From: UBA7067 sp051880615
GTDB lineage: Bacteria > Bacillota > Clostridia > Oscillospirales > Acutalibacteraceae
Assembly: GCA_051880615.1 (NCBI GenBank)
Contig: JBJEOH010000041.1
Span: forward strand, 62,001 to 126,000
Length of the DNA stretch: 64,000 nucleotides
Direction of reading: 5' to 3'
Shown in pieces: positions 1-6,829 of this stretch (position 1 is its first letter; every line of letters begins with the position of its first letter). Position numbers and translations under genes: made by a program. Under the pieces are notes generated by a model. The model saw only the letters and a list, made by a program, of their open reading frames with translations. It ran no database searches and had not been told where the DNA came from.

Positions 1-21
1 ATGGCGGAAAGAGGAAAATAA
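1..21 (+). CDS. pdxS: PdxS, pyridoxal 5'-phosphate synthase subunit, C-terminal end only
   Basis: Only the last six codons and the TAA stop are in the window. The encoded tail MAERGK resembles the ERG-ending C-terminus of PdxS, the synthase subunit that makes PLP from ribose 5-phosphate, glyceraldehyde 3-phosphate and ammonia. The call depends mainly on pdxT starting one base after this stop, which is the usual pdxST order. The gene is cut by the window edge, so nothing else can be judged. Confidence 0.7.
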   Translation: MAERGK

Positions 22-22
22 T

Positions 23-607
23 ATGACGGTCGCTGTTCTTGCCTTGCAGGGCGCATTTGAGGAGCATAGAAAAATGCTTAACAAGCTTTCAGCCGATAGC
101 TTTGAAATAAGACAAAAAAAGGACGCACTCAGGGATTATGACGGGCTTATAATCCCCGGCGGTGAAAGCACAGTTATGGGCAAGCTGCTGCGTGACCTTG
201 ATTTGTTCGACTTGCTTAAGGAAAAGATTGAAAACGGACTTCCTGTTTTCGGAACCTGTGCAGGACTTTTGCTGCTTGCAAAGCAAATTTATAACGACGA
301 AGTCACTCACCTGTCAACAATGGATATAACAGCTCAGAGAAACGCCTACGGCAGGCAGCTCGGCAGCTTTTTTGCCAGCTCAAGCTTCGGTGATGAGCAG
401 GGCGTGCCGATGACCTTTATCAGAGCGCCGTATATCAAAACGGTGCAGGCAGATACTCAGGTGCTGTCAACGGTTGACGGTAAAATCGTTGCGGCAAGGC
501 AGAAAAACCAGCTTGTCACAGCGTTCCACCCCGAGCTTAACGATGACCTCAGAATTCATAAGTATTTTCTTGATATGATTGATGAAGCAAACACTTTTCG
601 TACATAG
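23..607 (+). CDS. pdxT: PdxT, glutaminase subunit of PLP synthase
   Basis: This is the 194-aa class I glutamine amidotransferase that hydrolyses glutamine and channels ammonia to PdxS for de novo vitamin B6 synthesis. Visible motifs are the N-terminal LALQGAFEEH, the oxyanion-loop PGGEST near residue 47, the nucleophile Cys in FGTCAGLLLLA near residue 79, and a C-terminal FHPEL supplying the His/Glu of the triad. Length is normal for the family. Its ATG lies one base after the pdxS stop, so the two are translationally linked. A hairpin at 625-646 follows the stop. Confidence 0.97.
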   Translation: MTVAVLALQGAFEEHRKMLNKLSADSFEIRQKKDALRDYDGLIIPGGESTVMGKLLRDLDLFDLLKEKIENGLPVFGTCAGLLLLAKQIYNDEVTHLSTMDITAQRNAYGRQLGSFFASSSFGDEQGVPMTFIRAPYIKTVQADTQVLSTVDGKIVAARQKNQLVTAFHPELNDDLRIHKYFLDMIDEANTFRT

Positions 608-624
608 TATTCAAAATTAAAACA

Positions 625-650
625 GGGCGAGCCGTAAGGTTCGCCCGATT
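625..650 (+). terminator. Hairpin downstream of pdxST
   Basis: GGGCGAGCC (625-633) and GGTTCGCCC (638-646) form a 9-bp stem with one G-U pair and a 4-nt loop, 18 nt after the pdxT stop. The trailing sequence GATTATATTAT is only moderately T-rich, so it may be a weak terminator backed up by the next hairpin. Confidence 0.7.
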
Positions 651-666
651 ATATTATCAGCAGAAA

Positions 667-715
667 AAACAGCCGATGCGTTGTGGTATTATATCTCACA
701 ATCCATCGGCTGTTT
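667..715. terminator. Bidirectional terminator between pdxT and the surface-polymer operon
   Basis: A 12-bp stem (667-678 with 704-715, core CAGCCGATG/CATCGGCTG) is extended across a small internal loop by TTGTG/CACAA (681-685 with 697-701). On the minus strand the stem ends in a run of T, so it should terminate the convergent SDR-LicD operon. On the plus strand it backs up the pdxT hairpin. Confidence 0.85.
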
Positions 716-720
716 ATTAT

Positions 721-3126
721 TTATTCATTTGTTTTATCAGGCAGTTCAAATTCGCGTGTATCGGCAAGGCGGCGTTTTGCCTCGCTGCTTGAATATTTTG
801 ATATATCCGTTTCACGAATAGAAAACTCAATCGTTTCGTCAAACTGCGGATTTCGCTTTGTTACACGCTCGTCTGCTGATGAGTCTGATTTTTCATCCTC
901 ATTTTTCTCAGCAGTTGCTTGCTCATTTGTTGTTGCAAGTACCTCGTTTGGAGCTTCGCTTTCGTGTTTGTCCTGCTCTGCCGGCTGTGCTATTTCCTCA
1001 GTTATAGTGCTTTGCTCTGCATTTTCATCGGAATTAGTTTTTGCAGCTTTCTCCTGTGTTTTTTTAGACTTAGGAATAAATACCTTTATTTCCTCGTCAA
1101 CCTCTTGCTTAGCCGAACTCTCGGAAGGAGCTTCCTGTTTCTTCGGTTGAGCTGCGCCCGATTCACTGCGCTTCGGATATTTCTTCGGTAAATCGTGCTT
1201 GTCACTTATCGGCTTTGCTACCGAAATGCTGTGATATGTGTGTTCAGGTCTTTGAGCTCTTGAATACTCGCCCAAGTCCATAACAACAATCTCGTGGCTT
1301 GTCTGTCGTTCACTCGCAAGCACCATATTCTGATAGTCGCCGTAAAGGTATCTGAGGTATTTGTCATATTCCTTAGGAACAGGGAAGCGGTAACCCTCAA
1401 AATCCCAATAGACTGTGTCCTTAAGCCACTTTCTCGGGAAGTCGCCCTTATATACATTCCTGCCCATACCGTCATAAAGGTATTTAGCGTCCTTCTTTTT
1501 CTCAAACCATCGCAGGCACTTGAATTGCAGTTTTTCCGACACCTTAAGCGGCAGTACCCTTTTGATAAAGTCCGTTACAGCGCTCTGGAATTTGTGACCG
1601 TTGTCAACCTTTCTGCCATGCCATTTGTTGAATACAAGCGAGCGAGTCATAAGGGTGAGCTGCAAATGGATTTTTCTGCCTATTTTGCTGTTCGCAGTTT
1701 TGTCGTGGGCAAGAACATCAAAGAAAATGCCATTGTGCATATCGGGGAATTTGCTTGTCCACTTTGTTGCGAACATAGTGTTGTCAATTCTGAGCTTTGT
1801 AAAAATGTTGTGGGTTTTCGGGTCGGTGTCAACCGTGTGAAGCTTTACATTGCCCGGAAGCTCACTTTGAACAACCTCAAGGAATTTATTGTAGTCCTCT
1901 CTCAGCATCATCACATCGGCATCGTCATCCCAGGGGATAAAGCCCTTGTGGCGTATGGCTCCTAAAAGAGTGCCGCCTGCAAGAAAGTATTTTATGTGAT
2001 GCTTGCGGCAGATACGGTCAATCTCAAGCAGATATAAAAGCAGAATATTCTGTATCGACTTGATTTTGCCCTGATACGAATCGTCAAAGACAAAGATTTT
2101 ATCTGAGTGAGAAAAGCTCTTTACAACAAGCTCAATAGCCTGCGCAAGCGTGATTTTCGGCACACAGCCGCCGTAGGTGACTATCTTCTGATTATTCATC
2201 GAAACACCATAGGCGGGATCGTTTTCGCTTTGCTCAAGTGTGATTTTTGCCCTGTCGGGGTATAGGTCGTGCAGCATAGCCGAGAGCATACCTGTTGAAA
2301 CGGTGCTGTCAGCGCCGACCACATTATATGTTGTGTTCCTGCGCATAACTGAGGCGGCGTAGAAAACTGCGTTTAATACATCGCTTAAGTATACGAAGGA
2401 GTACTTGTTTTTACTGTTGATAATTTTATATTCATCGCCTATTGCGACAGCACGGAGCATATCGGAAATAATGCTGTCGTCAAGTTGTGCGCAGGCACCA
2501 AGAATGATAGCACAGCGCAGAATTGTAAAATCAAAGCCCTTCTGCTTTGCATACGAAACACTTTGAGTTTCGATAGCCTGAGTTAGCATTGATGTAAGGC
2601 CGCTTGAGTGTGAGAAACTTACTCTGCCGTTTTCGTATTCCGACATAAGCACGCCTCTCTCGGCTTTGCCGTAGGCTCTGTAGTCCGATAAAAGTATAAA
2701 ATGCTCTGCTCCTGTTTTTTCGGCAACCTCTAAAGTGTATTTTGACCTGCCGATACAGTCGCTGAAAAATACCGGCGACTTGCTGAATGCAATGTTGCAG
2801 ACGCCGGTTGAGATAACTATATCAGCCCTCGGCAGCTTTTCGGGCTGATCGCCGAACACATAATAGCGGAAGTCGGGTCTGCCGATTAAGCCGTCGGGGA
2901 TATTGTCGATATAATCCTCGTCTGCAAGCAGTGAAACGGATATGCCGGTGCCTTTCAGGTCGTTTGCCGCAAGCAGGGCATATAAAAGCGCACGGGCAAG
3001 GTTTGAACGCCCGCCGGCTATAATTATGCTTTTGTTCTTAAGCTGATTGTACGGGAAATTCTCCTGAACAGCAGGAAAAGCCGCCCAGTCGTACTCATAC
3101 TCGTTTAAGAGGGTTCTAACTTCCAT
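721..3126 (-). CDS. Fusion of SDR-like Rossmann domain, LicD-type phosphotransferase and charged C-terminal tail
   Basis: The 801-residue product has three parts. Residues 1 to about 335 resemble an extended SDR/epimerase, but the glycine motif is degenerate (AGGRSNLA). The YxxxK pair of the neighbouring SDR aligns by eye with Ser and Gln, so this half may be catalytically dead. Residues about 350-625 are LicD-like, with AGGTLLGAIRH and the acidic IPWDDDADV metal site near 385-408. LicD proteins move phosphocholine or similar groups onto surface glycans. Residues about 630-801 are low-complexity, rich in Lys, Glu, Ser and Ala, with no predicted fold. It is the last gene of a five-gene minus operon with an ABC exporter, so it probably decorates the exported polymer. 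The substrate is unknown. Confidence 0.85.
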   Translation of the reverse strand: MEVRTLLNEYEYDWAAFPAVQENFPYNQLKNKSIIIAGGRSNLARALLYALLAANDLKGTGISVSLLADEDYIDNIPDGLIGRPDFRYYVFGDQPEKLPRADIVISTGVCNIAFSKSPVFFSDCIGRSKYTLEVAEKTGAEHFILLSDYRAYGKAERGVLMSEYENGRVSFSHSSGLTSMLTQAIETQSVSYAKQKGFDFTILRCAIILGACAQLDDSIISDMLRAVAIGDEYKIINSKNKYSFVYLSDVLNAVFYAASVMRRNTTYNVVGADSTVSTGMLSAMLHDLYPDRAKITLEQSENDPAYGVSMNNQKIVTYGGCVPKITLAQAIELVVKSFSHSDKIFVFDDSYQGKIKSIQNILLLYLLEIDRICRKHHIKYFLAGGTLLGAIRHKGFIPWDDDADVMMLREDYNKFLEVVQSELPGNVKLHTVDTDPKTHNIFTKLRIDNTMFATKWTSKFPDMHNGIFFDVLAHDKTANSKIGRKIHLQLTLMTRSLVFNKWHGRKVDNGHKFQSAVTDFIKRVLPLKVSEKLQFKCLRWFEKKKDAKYLYDGMGRNVYKGDFPRKWLKDTVYWDFEGYRFPVPKEYDKYLRYLYGDYQNMVLASERQTSHEIVVMDLGEYSRAQRPEHTYHSISVAKPISDKHDLPKKYPKRSESGAAQPKKQEAPSESSAKQEVDEEIKVFIPKSKKTQEKAAKTNSDENAEQSTITEEIAQPAEQDKHESEAPNEVLATTNEQATAEKNEDEKSDSSADERVTKRNPQFDETIEFSIRETDISKYSSSEAKRRLADTREFELPDKTNE

Positions 3127-3128
3127 TT

Positions 3129-4220
3129 TTATACTCCATCATAACCGTTTTGTGCCGATACAATTCTGACGGACTTGGCAATTCCGTCCTTAAGAGTCGT
3201 CCTGCCGACCCAGCCGAGATCCTTCAGCCGCTTGTTGTCAAGAATCTCAGGTGTTGCACCGAGGTAAGAGCGCTGAGGCTCTTTTTCATCCTCAGGATTT
3301 TGAAATTTAAGCTTCATCATTTTTTCGGGGAAGGTTTCAACAGCCGCCTTCGCAAAGTCCCTGATAGTCACATTAGAATATTCACTCGAAATATTATATG
3401 GATAAACATCTGCACCGCAAAGAAGTATAGTAAACAGTGCCTCAGCCGCATCGCTGACATAGCAGAAAGAACGCATAGCCGCACCGTTGCTCTTAAGAAG
3501 AATATCCTCGCTGCGAACTACATTGGCAATAAACTGCGCCCAGACCCTGTCGTCATCAAGACTTGACGGACCGTAAATATAGCTCGGTCTTGCGATTTTT
3601 ATCGAAAGATTTTTCTGACGGCAGTAGCACGCACAAAGCGCTTCGCTTGCACGCTTGCCGACAGCATAGCAGTTTTTATAATTTGTCTGGTCGATATAGC
3701 CTATGTCGTCCTCGCTTATCGAATCCTTGCCGTTGTGGAGTGCACCGTAAACCTTAAGGCTTGATATGATGAGCGTTGCTTCGGCTTTGCATCTTTCTGC
3801 GTATTCAAGCACTCTTGTTGTGCCTGTGAGATTCGCGTCAATCGTGCCTACAGGGTCGTGCTCAAAATAATAAGCGCTTGCCTGACTTGCCGCGTGAATA
3901 ATAAAATCAGCCTTTTGCTTAAGCTTTATTTCATCGCAGACATCCTGCACAACTATGGTCAGATCCTCGCGCATCAGCAAATCACCGAAGCGTGCGTCAC
4001 ATTTTTTGTTGTTTCGCACAAGCGCAATTACATTAATGCCATCGCCGTACAAATCGTTTCTGATAAGCAGTGCCGTTGTCAGATAAAAGCCGATAAAGCC
4101 GGCGGCACCGGTTATAAGCACGGTTTTATTTTTCAGCCTCTCCCAGGGGAGCGCCGCTGTTGCAACATCCAGCACATCGTCATAAACCGGTCTAATCAGC
4201 GCCTGTTCAACCTTAATCAC
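3129..4220 (-). CDS. NAD-dependent epimerase/dehydratase (extended SDR)
   Basis: This 363-aa protein has a full Rossmann motif (ITGAAGFIG near residue 37) and a canonical YxxxK catalytic pair in CYAVGKRASEA near residue 185, so it should be an active nucleotide-sugar epimerase, dehydratase or reductase. It lies between the cytidylyltransferase, which it overlaps by 8 bp, and the SDR-LicD fusion, 2 bp away. An adjacent IspD-like/SDR pair recalls the CDP-ribitol enzymes, in which a cytidylyltransferase works with a reductase, but the extended SDR type fits epimerisation of a nucleotide-linked sugar equally well. The exact substrate cannot be assigned. Confidence 0.88.
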   Translation of the reverse strand: MIKVEQALIRPVYDDVLDVATAALPWERLKNKTVLITGAAGFIGFYLTTALLIRNDLYGDGINVIALVRNNKKCDARFGDLLMREDLTIVVQDVCDEIKLKQKADFIIHAASQASAYYFEHDPVGTIDANLTGTTRVLEYAERCKAEATLIISSLKVYGALHNGKDSISEDDIGYIDQTNYKNCYAVGKRASEALCACYCRQKNLSIKIARPSYIYGPSSLDDDRVWAQFIANVVRSEDILLKSNGAAMRSFCYVSDAAEALFTILLCGADVYPYNISSEYSNVTIRDFAKAAVETFPEKMMKLKFQNPEDEKEPQRSYLGATPEILDNKRLKDLGWVGRTTLKDGIAKSVRIVSAQNGYDGV

Positions 4221-4947
4221 CGAGGTTCAGCTCCTTTGCAAAGTTTTCAAAGCTGCGGTAATAGTAGTATGAACGCAGAGAACGCAAATCCTCGGGCGTT
4301 GTAACCTTAATGTTCTCACGCTCGCCGATAAACAGACGCACCTCTTCGCCAAGCTCAATCAGAAGCTCACTGCTTGATATAGGGTTGGTTATTCCGCGTC
4401 TTTCAGCCTCGTCATGCGCCCACATAATTTTTCTCATTGTGTAGCCCTGCGGAGCCTGAGTAATGAACATTTCCTTTCTCGGAAGCGACCTTTTGCAGGT
4501 CTTGCCGTCTGTGCTTTCAAGAACGGAGTCTATACTTGGAGTTACCGGAACAGCCGTTTCATAAGCACGGGCTGTAGCGATACAGTCTGAAATGAGCTTT
4601 TCGGATAAAAGCGGACGGACACCGTCACAGATAAGCACTATATCATCGGGCAGAGCGGTTTCGTTTATTTTAACAAGTCCGTTGTGGATAGAGCCGTGAC
4701 CGTTTTCGCCGCCCGGTACTATTGCCTTTACCTTGGTAATGCCGTATTCCAGCACAAGCTCTTTGAGCTTGTCAATCCATGTTTCAAGGCAGGCGACAAC
4801 AATTTCATCAACCTGAGTGTGAAGCTGAAAATTCATCAGTGTTCTTACGATAATCGGCTTTCCGTCAACCTCAATAAACTGCTTCGGAATTTCTGCCGAC
4901 TTCATTCTTGCGCCTACGCCGCCTGCAAATATCATAGCTGTAACCAT
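4213..4947 (-). CDS. 2-C-methylerythritol/ribitol 4(5)-phosphate cytidylyltransferase-like (IspD/TarI family)
   Basis: The 244-aa protein carries the family's nucleotide-binding start (IFAGGVGARMKS, then PKQFIEVDGKPI) and the CDGVRPLL motif near residue 105. It should transfer CMP from CTP onto a polyol phosphate. The operon context of an ABC-2 exporter, SDR and LicD favours a TarI-like role in making CDP-ribitol or a similar precursor over the isoprenoid role of IspD. The ATG is preceded by AGGTGATAAAAT. The C-terminus overlaps the next gene by 8 bp, indicating coupled translation. Confidence 0.88.
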   Translation of the reverse strand: MVTAMIFAGGVGARMKSAEIPKQFIEVDGKPIIVRTLMNFQLHTQVDEIVVACLETWIDKLKELVLEYGITKVKAIVPGGENGHGSIHNGLVKINETALPDDIVLICDGVRPLLSEKLISDCIATARAYETAVPVTPSIDSVLESTDGKTCKRSLPRKEMFITQAPQGYTMRKIMWAHDEAERRGITNPISSSELLIELGEEVRLFIGERENIKVTTPEDLRSLRSYYYYRSFENFAKELNLGD

Positions 4948-4966
4948 ATTTTATCACCTGCTGTTA

Positions 4967-5692
4967 TTATTTTTTCTGTTCCTCATAAACCTTTAAGGCT
5001 TCCTCGGTCGGGCCGTCAAACATAACCGTACCCTTTTTAAGATAAATTGAACGAGGGCACATCTCTTTGACGCTGTCCTTTGAGTGGCTTACATATAAAA
5101 CAGTTTTTCCCTGTTTTATTATGCTCGAAATTTTGTCCTTGCATTTCTTTTTGAACTTTGCATCGCCAACGCTCAACGCCTCGTCAATTACAAGAATATC
5201 GGGGTCAATGTTGACATTTATTGCAAAGCCCAAGCGCATTTTCATACCGCTTGAATAGGTACGCACAGGCTGGTCGATATAGTCGCCTATCTGTGCAAAC
5301 TCGACTATGTCATCCTCAATCGTCCTGATGAAATCATCCTTAAGACCGAGTATATAGCCTTTGAGATATATATTTTCACGCCCTGTCATCTCTGTGGAAA
5401 AGCCTGCGGTAAGCTCCAGCAGAGCCGCAACCTGACCGTTTACCGTGATTTCACCCTCGTCGGGAAACGCAACGCCTGTAATCATCTTGAGCAAAGTTGA
5501 TTTGCCTGCTCCGTTATCGCCGATAATGCCGACAGACTCTCCTTTGTTAATTGTAAAAGATACATTGTTTAGCGCCTTGTTGGTTTTCGGGTTCTTGGGC
5601 TTGAAAAACAGTGCCTTGAATCTTGCCTGATCGTTTTTATATAAAATATATGTTTTACTCACATTTTTAAAGGTAATAATCGGTTCAGCCAT
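4967..5692 (-). CDS. ABC exporter ATPase for cell-surface polymer (TagH/Wzt type)
   Basis: The 241-aa ATPase has Walker A GDNGAGKST near residue 57, signature YSSGMKMRLGFA near 146 and Walker B ILVIDEALSVGD. The SSGM form of the signature and the nearby RFKALFF segment are typical of the polysaccharide/teichoic-acid exporter subfamily. It lacks the long C-terminal substrate-recognition domain seen in some Wzt and TagH proteins. With the permease encoded 15 bp upstream it should export a lipid-linked polymer. A strong GGAGGT ribosome site precedes the ATG. Confidence 0.92.
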   Translation of the reverse strand: MAEPIITFKNVSKTYILYKNDQARFKALFFKPKNPKTNKALNNVSFTINKGESVGIIGDNGAGKSTLLKMITGVAFPDEGEITVNGQVAALLELTAGFSTEMTGRENIYLKGYILGLKDDFIRTIEDDIVEFAQIGDYIDQPVRTYSSGMKMRLGFAINVNIDPDILVIDEALSVGDAKFKKKCKDKISSIIKQGKTVLYVSHSKDSVKEMCPRSIYLKKGTVMFDGPTEEALKVYEEQKK

Positions 5693-5707
5693 ATAATTAC
5701 CTCCTTA

Positions 5708-6535
5708 TCAGAGTACATCAGGAAGCTTTTTCCTGAGTCTGTTGTAGTTGTATATTCCAAGGAAGAATACTGCAATAAATTCGGCAAGGAAAATAGCAAG
5801 CTCGGTTTTATATTCAAAGAAGGGACGGTTATAAAGGAAACAGTTTCTGTAGCCGTTTACAAAGAAGTTGATGGGGTTGAAGAGCATAACCGTTTTAAGC
5901 GGCTCGCCGAAGTCGTATGAGTTATACATAATGCCTGACAGCCAGAAAATACCGGACATAATCGACACAATTAGGCTTTCAAAGTCCTTGCTGAATGCCG
6001 ACATAGGCGCAGTTGACCATGAAAGCGCAACAAAGAATATAAACATCAGCGGACAGTACAAAAAGAACTGCAAATTGTACCAGCTCGGCCCGACAGCAAA
6101 ACAGACATACACATACATAGCCACGACAAGCAGAATGTGAACAAACAGTCGTGAAAGCGCAGTGTAGGTGAGAATTGTCGAAACAGGAAATTTTACCTTT
6201 GTGATAAACTGCCTGTTTATCCTCAGTACCTTAGCGCCCTGCGTTATGCTGTCCTGAATAAAGAACCACGGAATTATTCCGATAAACATAAAGGTGAAGA
6301 AGTCAATGGTGAACGGCTCGGGTCCGCCGAGATTAATATTAAGCGTTTTCAGCTGTTTGATACCTGCCGAAAAGGCAAACCAGTAAACAAATATAGTGAA
6401 CGCAGGTTTTACAAATGCCCACAACGGTCCTATAACCGCACCCTTATAGGTTTTTATAAGCTCATCCTTTGCGAGCAAGAAAATCTGCTTGCCGAATCCT
6501 TTGTGTTCCTTGAATATTTCGAACAAATACTTCAC
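5708..6535 (-). CDS. ABC-2 type permease of surface-polymer exporter (TagG/Wzm type)
   Basis: The 275-aa membrane protein has about six hydrophobic segments and the ABC-2 layout, beginning with an amphipathic KDELIKTYKGAVIGPLWAF stretch that resembles the TagG/Wzm/RfbA N-terminus. It partners the ATPase downstream. The start is a GTG with AAGGAT just upstream. This is the first gene of the operon, about 24 bp from a consensus-like promoter. Confidence 0.92.
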   Translation of the reverse strand: MKYLFEIFKEHKGFGKQIFLLAKDELIKTYKGAVIGPLWAFVKPAFTIFVYWFAFSAGIKQLKTLNINLGGPEPFTIDFFTFMFIGIIPWFFIQDSITQGAKVLRINRQFITKVKFPVSTILTYTALSRLFVHILLVVAMYVYVCFAVGPSWYNLQFFLYCPLMFIFFVALSWSTAPMSAFSKDFESLIVSIMSGIFWLSGIMYNSYDFGEPLKTVMLFNPINFFVNGYRNCFLYNRPFFEYKTELAIFLAEFIAVFFLGIYNYNRLRKKLPDVL

Positions 6536-6558
6536 ATCCTTAATTTTTAGCTTCTATT

Positions 6559-6586
6559 ATTGTATGCTTTTTTCGTAATTTGTCAA
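6559..6586 (-). promoter_or_regulatory. Promoter of the surface-polymer operon
   Basis: On the minus strand TTGACA (6586-6581) and TACAAT (6564-6559) are separated by 16 bp, a near-consensus housekeeping promoter. It lies about 25 bp upstream of the permease GTG. Confidence 0.75.
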
Positions 6587-6625
6587 TATCTGTGTTTTAT
6601 GTAGCACAGTAATTAGAAACGAGTA

Positions 6626-6768
6626 TTGCCTCCCTTTCAAGGGAGGGGACCGCTTGCGGTGGAAGGATGCCGCTCGAACCGATGAATGTTTGGGATAGTA
6701 TCAGAAGAGCGTGCAGACACCCCTCAGGTGCCTTCGGCGACAGCTCACCTCAATGGGAGCCAAGACCT
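6626..6768. repeat. Intergenic inverted-repeat element
   Basis: The left arm starts TTGCCTCCCTTTCAAGGG and the right arm, read on the minus strand, starts TTGGCTCCCATTGAGGTG. They are imperfect inverted copies of one motif, each with internal small hairpins (for example ACCGC/GCGGT and GCCTTCGGC). Similar GC-rich arms recur between genes of many gut Clostridia as far as I recall. It fills the gap between the permease promoter and ftsK, and no gene is visible inside. A run of imperfect ACTCTTC repeats (6791-6815) follows. Confidence 0.65.
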
Positions 6769-6829
6769 CGTTTCAGGTTTAAATCTCTCCACTCTTCACT
6801 CTTCACTCTCAACTCTGCGGCGAAGCCGC

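Noticed and set aside
683..1150. 155-codon plus-strand reading frame opposite the LicD tail
   Set aside because: It is antisense to the low-complexity charged tail, begins inside the terminator, and its Ser/Phe/Cys-rich product is what the complement of Glu/Lys/Ala codons gives.
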